From NCBI GenBank assembly GCA_012295275.1, contig CM022668.1:2900489-2920488 (forward strand): a DNA stretch of 20,000 bases, given 5' to 3'. The notes below the pieces were generated by a model that saw only the letters and a program-made list of their open reading frames with translations, made no database searches and had not been told where the DNA came from. The position numbers and the translations under genes are program-made. Within the stretch, counting starts at the first letter, position 1. Each line of letters opens with the position of its first letter. Origin of the DNA: Chrysomallon squamiferum (lineage: Eukaryota > Mollusca > Gastropoda > Neomphalida > Peltospiridae). Below are positions 1 through 7,827 of the stretch, in pieces.

Positions 1-780
1 AAAGAAAAATGAACAAAAGAAGAAAACGCCTCAAACTGTTATCTCTCACTGTCCTCTTATAAACAGGAAGTCAGCACTTCATTTGAAGTGTCTCTTGAAC
101 TTCAAAATCTTTTACAGATACTTGAGATTTGTCTAAAATCTGACAGGAAAAATTAGGTGAATACTCAATTTTTGGGGTATTTATTGTTATATTTTAATTT
201 TTTAATTTTATTTGTTTGTTTATTTGATTATTTGTTTGTTTATTCATTTATTTGTTATTTATTCATTCATTCATTTACATTCATTTTATTATTTATTTAT
301 TTATTTTTTATTGTTATTATAATTAATTTTTATTTATTTACCTAATGTCACATGAAATTCATTATTCTTTTTATACAGATTCGTGAAATGATTAAAAAAA
401 AAAAAAACATTTTCCTGATCTAACACAAACTCACAGACTTTTATTAAGTGTATTTATACTACAAGTGATTCCTCAATGTAACATACTTAATCATTTAATT
501 TTCATCCTGAATTTACAGACGTGCATTAAATCTATTATCACCTGACTGAGTGGGTGTGTAATAACAAAATGTATTTAACAGCAGGTGATATTTTTATTTG
601 CATCAGAACACAGAAATAAAGTTGATGGCAAACTGTTAATATTTAATATAACTGATGTTAGTTAGGTTTTGTAGATGCTACATGACAAAGCAAGATGTTT
701 CTAGATAATAAATGAAAGGAATTTAACCAGTAAAATTCTCTTGTTTCATCACACACATTAGCAAGGAAGAGACTGAAGAG
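1..780. other. A/T-rich DNA without a recognisable gene
   Basis: No coding signal is visible. Positions 157-345 are a T-rich stretch with imperfect TTTA/TTTG/TTCA tetramers; its open frame (62 codons of Leu, Phe, Tyr, Ile) follows from base composition. Positions 393-407 are a short A run. Positions 408-780 are ordinary unique A/T-rich sequence in which I see nothing further. Confidence 0.7.
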
Positions 781-787
781 TTCCAAT

Positions 788-1022
788 AAAGGGAGATCAG
801 TCTATAAAGAATTTTAAGAAAGGGAGATCAATCTATGAAGAATTTTAAGAAAGGGAGATCAGTCTAGAAAGAATTTTAAGAAAGGGAGATCAGTCTAGAA
901 AGAATTTTAATAAAGGGAGATCAGTCTAGAAATAATTTTAAGAAAGGGAGATCAATCTATGAAGAATTTTAAGAAAGGGAGATCAATCTATGAAGAATTT
1001 TAAGAAAGGGAGATCAGTCTAC
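788..1022. repeat. 31-bp minisatellite, about 7.6 copies
   Basis: The block AAAGGGAGATCARTCTA recurs with an exact 31-bp period: the GGG triplet lies at 791, 822, 853, 884, 915, 946, 977 and 1008. Every unit carries GGGAGATCA-TCTA followed by an A-rich linker and AATTTTAA. Two unit types can be told apart, one with CAGTCTA and one with CAATCTATG. No insertion or deletion interrupts the register, so the array is young or kept homogeneous. No open frame crosses it, so it is non-coding. Confidence 0.97.
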
Positions 1023-1034
1023 AAATTGAATTAA

Positions 1035-1150
1035 ATTAAATAAGGATAATAAAGATTATATGTGATAAAGATTATACATAATAGATGATAATAGATAATA
1101 CAAGATTATATACAATGGATAATACATGACTATATATCACAAAGGTTATT
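1035..1150. repeat. Degenerate GATAATA/GATTATA-rich stretch
   Basis: Directly downstream of the 31-bp array, words such as AAGATTATA, GATAATA and GATAATACA recur at irregular 15-25 bp intervals. It looks like a small decayed tandem repeat, but the spacing is too loose to define a unit. Confidence 0.45.
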
Positions 1151-1316
1151 AAAAAGAAAATAAAACCAATTTTTTGTGCGGTTTCCTAATAATGATCTCA
1201 AATACGTCAGAAATCAAATAACTTCACCACAGCATCAACAGAACCATTTTACACAATCACTTCAATCTGACTGCGTTCTGTTCAAGTCACAGTCAAACCT
1301 CCATCTCCTCTCTCTT

Positions 1317-1321
<5 letters not shown>

Positions 1322-1383
<62 letters not shown>
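1322..1383. repeat. (CT)31 microsatellite
   Basis: Uninterrupted CT dinucleotides, 62 bp, flanked on the left by an imperfect CT-rich run from about 1300. Read in frame it gives Ser-Leu on the plus strand and Arg-Glu on the minus strand, which explains the two open frames across it. Confidence 0.98.
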
Positions 1384-1385
<2 letters not shown>

Positions 1386-1456
1386 TGTAACCCCCTGTGT
1401 CTCTCTGCCTCTCACTGCTGTAACCAAGGCAACCACGTAAACACGGGCATGTCACC

Positions 1457-1671
1457 TTGAAACTGTACTCTGTGTCCACTTGCCGTGAAATAAAACAGTC
1501 TGACTTTATTGACATCTGCTCTCACGTGAAGTGCTGTTTTCCACTTGACTCAACTCACTTTAAAGTTGTTAACTGGTTTCACAGCACCCCTGAGAGCGTG
1601 AGGTGTCTCAAACAGTGCGGTATGTGCTGCCTGTATGTTCAGACATATAACAGAAAGAATATGTGTGTTCT
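1457..1671 (+). other. Cysteine-rich open frame, doubtful coding status
   Basis: An ATG at 1457 opens a frame that stays open through about 70 complex codons before entering the TA repeat at 1672. It holds about ten Cys, including a Cys-Cys pair near residue 26 and a Gly-Met-Cys-Cys motif around residues 55-58. There is no obvious signal peptide: the N-terminus reads MKLYSVSTC without a hydrophobic core. The second half (1539-1655) is duplicated in diverged form at 1717-1820, where the same frame is also open for over 30 codons but has a stop just upstream and no start. It could be a decayed exon, part of a transposable element, or chance. I recognise no family. Confidence 0.2.
1539..1655. 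repeat. Diverged direct duplication, copy 1
   Basis: Begins TTCCACTTGA and contains GTTGTTAACTGGTTTCA and GGTATGTGCTGCC. It aligns with the segment at 1717-1820, offset 178 bp at the left end, with a 12-bp length difference between the shared GGTTTCA and GGTATGTG blocks. A (TA)14 microsatellite follows closely. Confidence 0.75.

Positions 1672-1706
<35 letters not shown>
1672..1706. repeat. (TA)14 followed by (AG)4
   Basis: Pure TA alternation from 1672 to 1699 passing into AGAGAGAG. It separates the two copies of the diverged duplication. Confidence 0.97.
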
Positions 1707-1716
1707 CTGTGTTAAT

Positions 1717-1820
1717 TTCCACTTGATTGGATTCACATTCAGATTGTTAAATGGTTTCAAATGACACATAATACTAAACACAGAGGTATGTGTTGCCCTG
1801 TGTTTGTACAAAATGTGATG
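1717..1820. repeat. Diverged direct duplication, copy 2
   Basis: Begins TTCCACTTGA and contains ATTGTTAAATGGTTTCA and GGTATGTGTTGCC, matching the copy at 1539-1655. Like copy 1 it is followed closely by a microsatellite (CT/CA, 1841-1878). Confidence 0.75.
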
Positions 1821-1840
1821 TACTGATTTATGTGGTTATT

Positions 1841-1878
1841 CTCTCTCTCTCTCACACACACACACACACCAACACACA
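1841..1878. repeat. (CT)n(CA)n compound microsatellite
   Basis: Six CT dinucleotides pass directly into CA repeats, with one CCAA interruption near 1869. Confidence 0.96.
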
Positions 1879-2144
1879 CTCATTGTCTATCCATAAAATA
1901 TTACAAATGCAGAATATCAGAGAAAAAGAAATAATGTGATTATTTGTTACTAATTATTACTGATTATGTAATAAAGTGAATTTAACTTTTTACTTTCCTT
2001 CATTTTGTTTTTTAAAGTCATACAATTTTTTTATATGAAATCAATTAAACAGGTTTTTTTTTATCTTTCACAAGGAATTTCTGTATCCACATTTTCAAAG
2101 ATATCACACAAACACAACCTTTAACACAACTGTTATTATCCAGA
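1879..2144. other. Unique A/T-rich sequence
   Basis: No gene, repeat or RNA structure is seen here beyond short T runs near 2035 and 2055. Confidence 0.6.
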
Positions 2145-2225
2145 TGGAATGGAATATTAGTCAATGGACAAACAATCATAATGTTGATTATCTAAAGCTC
2201 TGGTTGGAATGGAATATTAGTCAAT
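2145..2225. repeat. 21-bp direct repeat, 60 bp apart
   Basis: The string TGGAATGGAATATTAGTCAA occurs at 2145 and again at 2205, identical in both places. The AATGTTGA word also follows each copy, at slightly different distances. This is a short tandem duplication with a diverged remainder. Confidence 0.85.
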
Positions 2226-2322
2226 AAAGAATGTTGACCGTAACCTAACTAAACTTTAAATGAGCACTCTACCACCAAACTAAACTTTCTTACAATAATG
2301 GGACCAAGGACTGTCAGGAATA

Positions 2323-2410
2323 ACCTGGTTTTTTAAGTATGTCATGTGACTGGGTCAGGTTTCCTCTCTGAAGTGTCCAGGTAACAACAGATCATACCTG
2401 TGTATACCTG
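2323..2410. other. Cluster of five ACCTG/CAGGT motifs
   Basis: ACCTG at 2323, 2396 and 2406, and CAGGT at 2356 and 2378, fall within 88 bp. ACCTG is the core of the CACCTG-type E-box bound by Snail/ZEB zinc-finger proteins, and CAGGTA also resembles a splice donor. Neither role is shown here. Similar clusters lie at 3009-3412, 10393-10534, 12046-12115 and 15357-15448. Confidence 0.45.
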
Positions 2411-3008
2411 TACCAGTGAACTGTAACTAACTTGAGGTGTTTGTTTGATCTGGTAACAGTATGAACTGTTTTAAAAGTTGAGTAAAGTTTAGATAAGAAG
2501 AGAGAGAAAAAATACTGATATCTGCTGGAATGTGGTGTGTTTCACTTAGCAGCAAAGGATTTTTTTAATGAACACCTTTCCATGGACAGTAGAGCAAATA
2601 CCTCACAAACATATTAATTGTAAATTTTTAAATTAATGTATTTTATACAGACACACACAGAGAGAAAGCTTTTATATTTAACTGCAAGCTTATATATTTA
2701 ATTTAAAAAATACATTTTTATTTATTTGCTTTTTATGTTTTCTTCTTGTTGATGATTTATTTATTTATTATATTTATTATTATTTTAATTTTACTTTACT
2801 TTTCTATATTTTTTTTTATTTTAATGTTTTTTATTTTATTTTATTATATTTTTATTTTAATATTTATTTTACTTTTTTTTTTTAAATGTATTCTATTTCA
2901 TTTTATTTTATTTATTACTATTTATTTTTAATAAAAAAAATTAAAACTCATAGAATAAATCTGCTTAGTATAGATTTTAAACGTGGTAATCTTTGTTATC
3001 TGAAAGTT
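2411..3008. other. Gene-free A/T-rich stretch with TTTTA-type low complexity
   Basis: Positions 2411-2700 are unique A/T-rich DNA with nothing recognisable. Positions 2700-2940 are made almost wholly of T and A with imperfect TTTTA/TTTAT pentamers; the 61-codon frame there is Leu/Phe/Ile from composition only. Confidence 0.7.
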
Positions 3009-3412
3009 TATCTACCTGTTTGTACCTGTACATTTAATTAAAAACAAAAAAACCACTATCCACTAGTTTATACTTGTATAACATTCTTTATAAACAAAAT
3101 AATATCTACCTTTTCATACCCATTTACCTTCATTAAAAAAACAAAACAAAAAAAACCTAGTTTCCAATCACTACCTATCAATACCTGCAAAGCTTTTCAA
3201 AAAACGAAAACATAAAAGAAAAAGAAACAAAACAAAGTATTACCTGTTTTAGTTTCTTAATTGCAATGTACATTATACCTATCTATCCATACCTGTAAAC
3301 TTTCTAAACAACAAAGGTTTTACTTTTTACTCCTGTTAATACCTGTGTGTTTTTTCTTAACGACAAAAGATGCCATATATCATATCTACCTATAGTTACC
3401 TGCACAGTGAAT
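3009..3412. repeat. Ancient degenerate tandem array based on TACC...TACCTGT
   Basis: A pattern close to TATCTACCT, three or four bases, ATACCTGT, then an A-rich tail with AAACAAAA recurs about eight times. Anchor positions are near 3009, 3057, 3103, 3171, 3241, 3284, 3328 and 3385, so spacing runs from about 43 to 69 bp. Copies are strongly diverged and the A-rich tail varies most in length. Seven exact ACCTG cores remain. No open frame runs through it. Confidence 0.6.
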
Positions 3413-3696
3413 GATGATTAAAGATTTTTTTTTTTTTACCTTTCTTCTCTTTCCTTTTACTTATTTTTCTTTGTCATTCTGAACAAAGAACAGGTAATTA
3501 TCATTGTGAAGAGATATCAATGCAGGAGTTAAAAGAACAAACAGGAAATGAAAAAAAGGTAAAGATTAGAAATACCTGAGAGTATTTTACATAAATCGTT
3601 AGTATCAGGTGTAAGATAAGTGTTTTCTGTGGATTGTAGATCACGAGAATAAAGTCAATCTCCTGTTCTGAGACAATATAGTCTTTGTTTTTAGTA
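3413..3696. other. Unique sequence with T run
   Basis: A T run at about 3427-3438 is followed by mixed sequence holding CAGGT at about 3492 and 3604 and ACCTG at about 3574. No gene is seen. Confidence 0.5.
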
Positions 3697-3783
3697 TAAC
3701 AACAACAACAACAACAGCAATAACAATGATGATGATGATGACAATGACAACAACAATGACAATAATAAAATAATAATCACAAA

Positions 3784-3851
<68 letters not shown>

Positions 3852-3865
3852 TAATATTAATAAAA
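3697..3865. repeat. Compound AAC / GAT / AAT trinucleotide repeat
   Basis: About five AAC units (3698-3714) are followed by GATGATGATGATG (3727-3741), mixed AAT/GAC triplets, and a pure (AAT) tract from 3784 to 3848. Read on the minus strand it is poly-Ile and poly-Leu, which explains the open frame there. It is not a gene. Confidence 0.97.
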
Positions 3866-3942
3866 CATATTTTTTTAATTCCTGACAATCATTCTTAAAA
3901 ATTTAATTTCAAAATTTCATAAATAATGACAGCAGTTTCTTT

Positions 3943-4033
3943 AAAAAAAAAAAAAAAAAAAAAAATTTCAAAAATCAATAACAACCATTGTTATATGAAA
4001 AACTGTTTCCCTTTTTTTTTTTTTTTTTTTTTT
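3943..4033. repeat. Opposed poly-A and poly-T runs
   Basis: A run of 23 A (3943-3965) lies 46 bp upstream of a run of 22 T (4012-4033), which makes an A/T-only inverted repeat. Runs like these are common at retroposed tails, but no element is recognisable between or beside them. Confidence 0.85.
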
Positions 4034-4536
4034 AAATTTAAAAAATTCAAATTGTTCAGTGATAAGACTCAGCTGCCACTGAAAACAGCAGATTATGATG
4101 ACAGACACACAAACACCTACATGGACATTTCTTTACATTACGTTCTTGAAAAATCAATCATTATTCCTGTCTGTGCATATATTTCTGTCACTTTAATATA
4201 TTCATTTATGTACCAGGTTTTCATATTAATTTATATTTTAATGTTTGTTTTTTTTTTTTGTTTTTAAATGTATATTTATTTGTATTTTAACATATTAACA
4301 AACTCTCAGTAACATAATGCATCTTTTTTATTTAGTTTTTATTTGCTGTATTATTTAAAATAAATAACACACATTTAGTTATTTTAATTATTTATTACTT
4401 ACTCTTTATTATTATTATTATTATTTTAAATTTTTACTTTATTTTATTTTTGGTGGTATTTTTTTGGTTTGTATTAAAAATGCTTTTCTTTATAAATAAA
4501 CATTGTGACTGAAATCTAATCAATTTCATAACAACA
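4034..4536. other. A/T-rich DNA with a short TTA repeat
   Basis: The region is unique to low-complexity A/T, with a T run near 4247-4259 and a TTATTATTATTATTATTATT tract at about 4406-4425. The 113-codon frame starting in the poly-A tract is hydrophobic by composition and has no recognisable domain. Confidence 0.65.
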
Positions 4537-4575
4537 TCTCTCTCTCTCTCTCTCCCTCCCTCCCTCCCCCTCAGA
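4537..4575. repeat. (CT)n passing into (CCCT)n
   Basis: About eight CT dinucleotides are followed by three CCCT tetramers and a C run. The strand is wholly pyrimidine. Confidence 0.93.
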
Positions 4576-5257
4576 CTCCATGTGTGGGGGGAGGTTTTGG
4601 CACAATGTAGACAGTTTTTATTTACAAACACAACATTTCTGAATGGAAAATAGTATTTTATCTCACGTAATTACGCCATTTACCAGCGTCTAAGCCTTCA
4701 AAATCATTTGCAAATTTAAACATTTTCTAAAATTGCTGCTGACTACCGAATACAGCTTACCAATCGCTTTTTTTTTTTTCCTCTGCAGATTTTAAATAAC
4801 ACATTTCCTAGGAATCATCTGTAAATATATTCCTAAGATCTATAATGTCCCTAAACCTCACATCCCTATTGATTTGGCTGCATTCCGCCTCATAATGATA
4901 TTTGCAATTTAAATGTACTTCCATGGTGTCCAAGTTGAAGAATAATTATTAGTTGTTTTGTTGTTTTTTTCTTGCAGATTTTGACAAATCCAGTGCAATG
5001 CTGTCATTATAAAAAATAACTTCTATAAACTGAAGAGAAAATAATTTCAGGGTTGAATTTAATGAACATCAGTTTTGTTATATTTAGTTTTTTTCTAAGA
5101 TTATTTTCATGTATATTTCTGTCCATCAATAAGCCATGAAAAAAATAATAAATAAATAAAAAAAAGAGTTAAATCTCAATTTTATAAAATGCAGTTCATA
5201 ACAATAAGGACAATGTAGGTTAAGAAACAAAATATATTCCCCACCATCAGCTATTTT
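4576..5257. other. More complex spacer with two acceptor-like sites
   Basis: Base composition is less skewed than around it and several CpG occur (4660-4770 and near 4885). Two pyrimidine-rich tracts end in CTCTGCAG (cut after 4788) and CTTGCAG (cut after 4977), both followed by ATTTT. They look like strong 3' splice sites, but all frames close within about 14 codons, so coding exons are not supported. Untranslated or terminal exons, or chance, remain possible. Confidence 0.4.
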
Positions 5258-5268
5258 TATTATTATTA

Positions 5269-5300
<32 letters not shown>
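5258..5300. repeat. (TTA)n microsatellite
   Basis: About 14 TTA/ATT triplets with one TTTTA interruption. On the minus strand it reads poly-Ile. Confidence 0.96.
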
Positions 5301-5301
<1 letters not shown>

Positions 5302-5309
5302 ATTAAAAA

Positions 5310-5605
5310 AAATGCACTCTCGTATATTTTTCATTTCCACAAACTGCATTCCAGAAAGCTGATTCCTAAAAAAAATAATATTTCGATCAATAATCTGTGA
5401 ACAGACAGACAGACGAAAGACAATCAGTCTTGTTTGATGAACATTATCAGCACTCGACTCATGTAAATATGATTTAATTGTGTTAATCATGCATGTGCAT
5501 GCAGCAATCAAGCGAGAAATCGTCAGACCGGCAAACCGAACACATCTACAACAGACAAATACAAAAAATTCAATTTTTTTAATCGCCGAAACGTCCAAGA
5601 TGCCA
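5310..5605. other. CpG-denser complex segment
   Basis: About eleven CpG dinucleotides fall in 300 bp, against very few per kilobase in most of the window. A minus-strand frame of 110 codons covers it (5598 to 5266), but its C-terminal part is the TTA repeat read as poly-Ile and I recognise no domain. A short ACAG tetramer run occurs at 5400-5412. Candidates are a decayed exon, a promoter-proximal segment or a transposon fragment; none can be chosen. Confidence 0.3.
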
Positions 5606-5779
5606 AAGAACTGAGATAAAAATAATGTAAAAAAATAATAATAATAAAAATAATAAAAAAATTGTTAAGAGTTTAAGTACTTGGAATTAATGGAATGTTT
5701 TGTGTCTGTTACATGGTGAAGAAAATGTTTAAAAGCTTGTGAAAATGTAAAAAAAAAAAAAAAAGTTTTACAAGAGGTC
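5606..5779. other. AAT-rich spacer
   Basis: Imperfect AAT triplets at 5620-5660 and a run of 17 A near 5749-5764 are present. Nothing else is seen. Confidence 0.6.
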
Positions 5780-6240
5780 TTTGAAGTTTAAAAATCAATG
5801 TGGTTGTTTGGAAATTACTCTCACGTTAATGTTATTTAGCAGGTCTGATGTTATGTTGAAAGTAGCTGTTTAGAAAGTACTGTGTTGTAAATGTTGTTAC
5901 AAGGGTTTGAATTAGTTGAAGCTGCATTCAAAATAAATGTAGTTATTTAGAAAAGTATTATGCTGTAAGTGTCATTGTAATGGTTTAATTTTACATTTAA
6001 AATAAGCGTAGTTATTTAGAAAATGCCGTGTTGGAAACATTGTTTAAAATAATTGATCATTCATTTAAAATAAATGGAGCTATTTAGAAAGTAAAATGCT
6101 GTTCAAAAAGTTTATAAATGTTGGTATTACATTTAAAAGAAATGTAGTTATTTAGAAAGTATCATATTTAAAACCAGGGTAGTGGTTTAGAAAATACTAT
6201 ACGATGAATATTGCATATGTTAATTTTAAAACCAATGTAT
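5780..6240. repeat. Decayed minisatellite, ~68-bp unit, about 7 copies
   Basis: The phrase G(T/C)TATTTAGAAAGTA, preceded by a CATTTAAAATAAATGTA-like block, recurs at 5803, 5865, 5942, 6011, 6079, 6147 and 6182. Spacings are 62, 77, 69, 68, 68 and 35 bp, so the modal unit is about 68 bp and the last unit is about half deleted. Between anchors a TGCTGTAA-ATTGTT-like block is partly kept. Copies differ at many positions, so the array is old. There is no open frame. Confidence 0.82.
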
Positions 6241-6655
6241 AAAAGAATAAATGATTTATTTAATGTCACACATTTGTAATGTGCATTTATATTTAATACA
6301 GATGTTTAATCAGGAAAACAGAATCCAAAAGTGGCCATGAGAGTAACTAGATATATAGGATTAGCAGCAGGAATCTTTTTATACGAGTACCTTCCCATGA
6401 ACAGGAAGCTTTACATTGGTCTGTAAGAGCCTGGTCTAGGAGTAATGAGCAGTGAAAGATGAATTCCTGGGAGAGGGTTAAAAACAGACAACTTCCCAGA
6501 CTGCAGACATTGGTTAAGTGAAGCAAACATCATCAAATAAAGACTAAAAGAGCTTTGTGAATTGAACTTGGAGCTTTTCAACATGGGAATCACAAAACTG
6601 CAGTTTGCTCAGTTTGTGAAGGATTCCACAAAAAACACAACAACCCATTATTGAA

Positions 6656-6657
<2 letters not shown>
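6241..6657. other. Complex island of unknown nature
   Basis: From about 6300 to 6655 the sequence is free of simple repeats and nearer to 40 percent G+C. Short frames exist on both strands (60 codons on the minus strand at 6593-6411; about 36 codons on the plus strand from 6541 to a stop near 6652), but none has a recognisable domain and stops are frequent. A fragment of an old mobile element or a non-coding exon would both fit. Confidence 0.35.
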
Positions 6658-6691
<34 letters not shown>

Positions 6692-6772
6692 CTTATATAT
6701 ATATATGTGTGTGTGTGTGTGGGTGTGTGTAGGTATTCATGCATGTGTGTGTGTGCGTGTGTGTGTGTGTCT
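6658..6772. repeat. Compound TG/TA microsatellite
   Basis: (GT)14 at 6661-6688, TATATATATATA at 6693-6706, then further GT tracts at 6706-6730 and 6743-6770 with single-base interruptions. On the minus strand it reads Thr-His, which explains the frame there. Confidence 0.96.
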
Positions 6773-7140
6773 CTTTACACAAAAACACATTATTTTTAAG
6801 TTGTAATCCACTTAAAGATGAAAATTATTTGATTTCTCCAGAGCATATAAACTGAGAATGATTGATCAAAAGTGCATCCTCTCAACCATCAAACCATATT
6901 AAACATAAAACATTTTCAAACACAAAAATAAACCTGAGTTCAAACCACCATCAATTAAACTAAAAACAACTTTCAAACATTCTTTCGAGAATAAAACAGT
7001 AAAAAAGACCATAAAACAAAACTGTTATCAATTAAGGTAAAAAATGAAATCTTTCATAGAATCCAAGAACTATGAAATAAATTACAAAGTTCTCTGTGAA
7101 ATAAAAGTTGTCAAAGAGATCATTTCAAACAAACCATGAT
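6773..7140. other. A-rich flank with possible founder copies of the next array
   Basis: The strand is A/C-rich. From about 7044 it holds loosely spaced words such as ATGAAATCTTTCATAGAA, ATCATTTCAAACAAA and CCATGATCAAAATACTG. They resemble the unit of the array at 7141-7610 and may be its degenerate left edge. No gene is seen. Confidence 0.5.
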
Positions 7141-7612
7141 CAAAATACTGAAATCTTTCACACAAAATCATCATCAAAGAACTGAAATCTTTCACACAAA
7201 ATCATCATCAAAATACTGAAATCTTTCACACAAAATCATCATCAAAGAACTGAAATCTTTCACACAAAATCATCATCAAAATACTGAAATCTTTCATCAA
7301 AAGAACTGAAATCTTTCACACAAAATCATCAAAGTACTGAAATCTTAACACAAAATCATCAAAGTAAAATTTTACATCATCAAAATACTGAAATCTTTCA
7401 CACAAAATCATCATCAAAGAACTGAAATCTTTCACACAAAATCATCAAAATACTGAAATCTTTCACACAAAAACATCAAAGAACTGAAATTTTACACACA
7501 AAATCATCAAAATACTGAAATCTTTCACACAAAATCATCAAAGTACTGAAATCTTTCACACAAAATCATCATAGTACTGAAATCTTTCACACAAAAACTG
7601 AAATCTTTCACA
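7141..7612. repeat. 31/34-bp minisatellite, about 15 copies, alternating units
   Basis: CTGAAATCTTTCACACAAAA followed by one or two ATC triplets recurs with CTGAAAT at 7148, 7182, 7216, 7250, 7284, 7306, 7337, 7388, 7422, 7453, 7484, 7515, 7546, 7577 and 7598. Units are 34 bp with two ATC triplets and 31 bp with one. A truncated 22-bp unit, a 51-bp irregular unit and a final 21-bp unit interrupt the register. The bases before CTGAAAT alternate between AAAATA and AAAGAA, giving a dimeric higher-order repeat in two blocks. No open frame crosses it. Confidence 0.96.
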
Positions 7613-7827
7613 TTATAATGATTTACCGGACTATGCAAGAAAGCAAGCATTAACTTGTTAAGATGAATTTATTTGTTATTATGTTTTTTTTAATAATTAA
7701 TTAAAAAAAAAAATTTTTAAAGTGTTTTTAACCATGTATGATATTATACATTAATTCATGTATCATTTTTATTGCTATTTTCTTTTTGCTTTTTTAATAT
7801 TATTTTCTAAATTATGAATCTTATATT
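7613..7827. other. A/T-rich spacer
   Basis: T and A runs at 7684-7712 are present. Nothing else is recognised. Confidence 0.6.

Noticed and set aside
788-1022. CRISPR array with 31-bp repeats
   Set aside because: No unique spacers lie between units; it is a head-to-tail minisatellite.
2746-2931. Hydrophobic 61-codon frame as a small membrane protein
   Set aside because: The DNA is almost only T and A, so Leu/Ile/Phe content is expected from composition.
5266-5598. Minus-strand frame of 110 codons as a gene
   Set aside because: The C-terminus is the TTA repeat, there is no recognisable domain, and no splice or promoter context was seen. Kept only as a CpG-denser segment.
7141-7612. CRISPR array, because units of ~31 bp repeat regularly
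   Set aside because: Units are directly adjacent without unique spacers, and the context is eukaryotic; it is a minisatellite.
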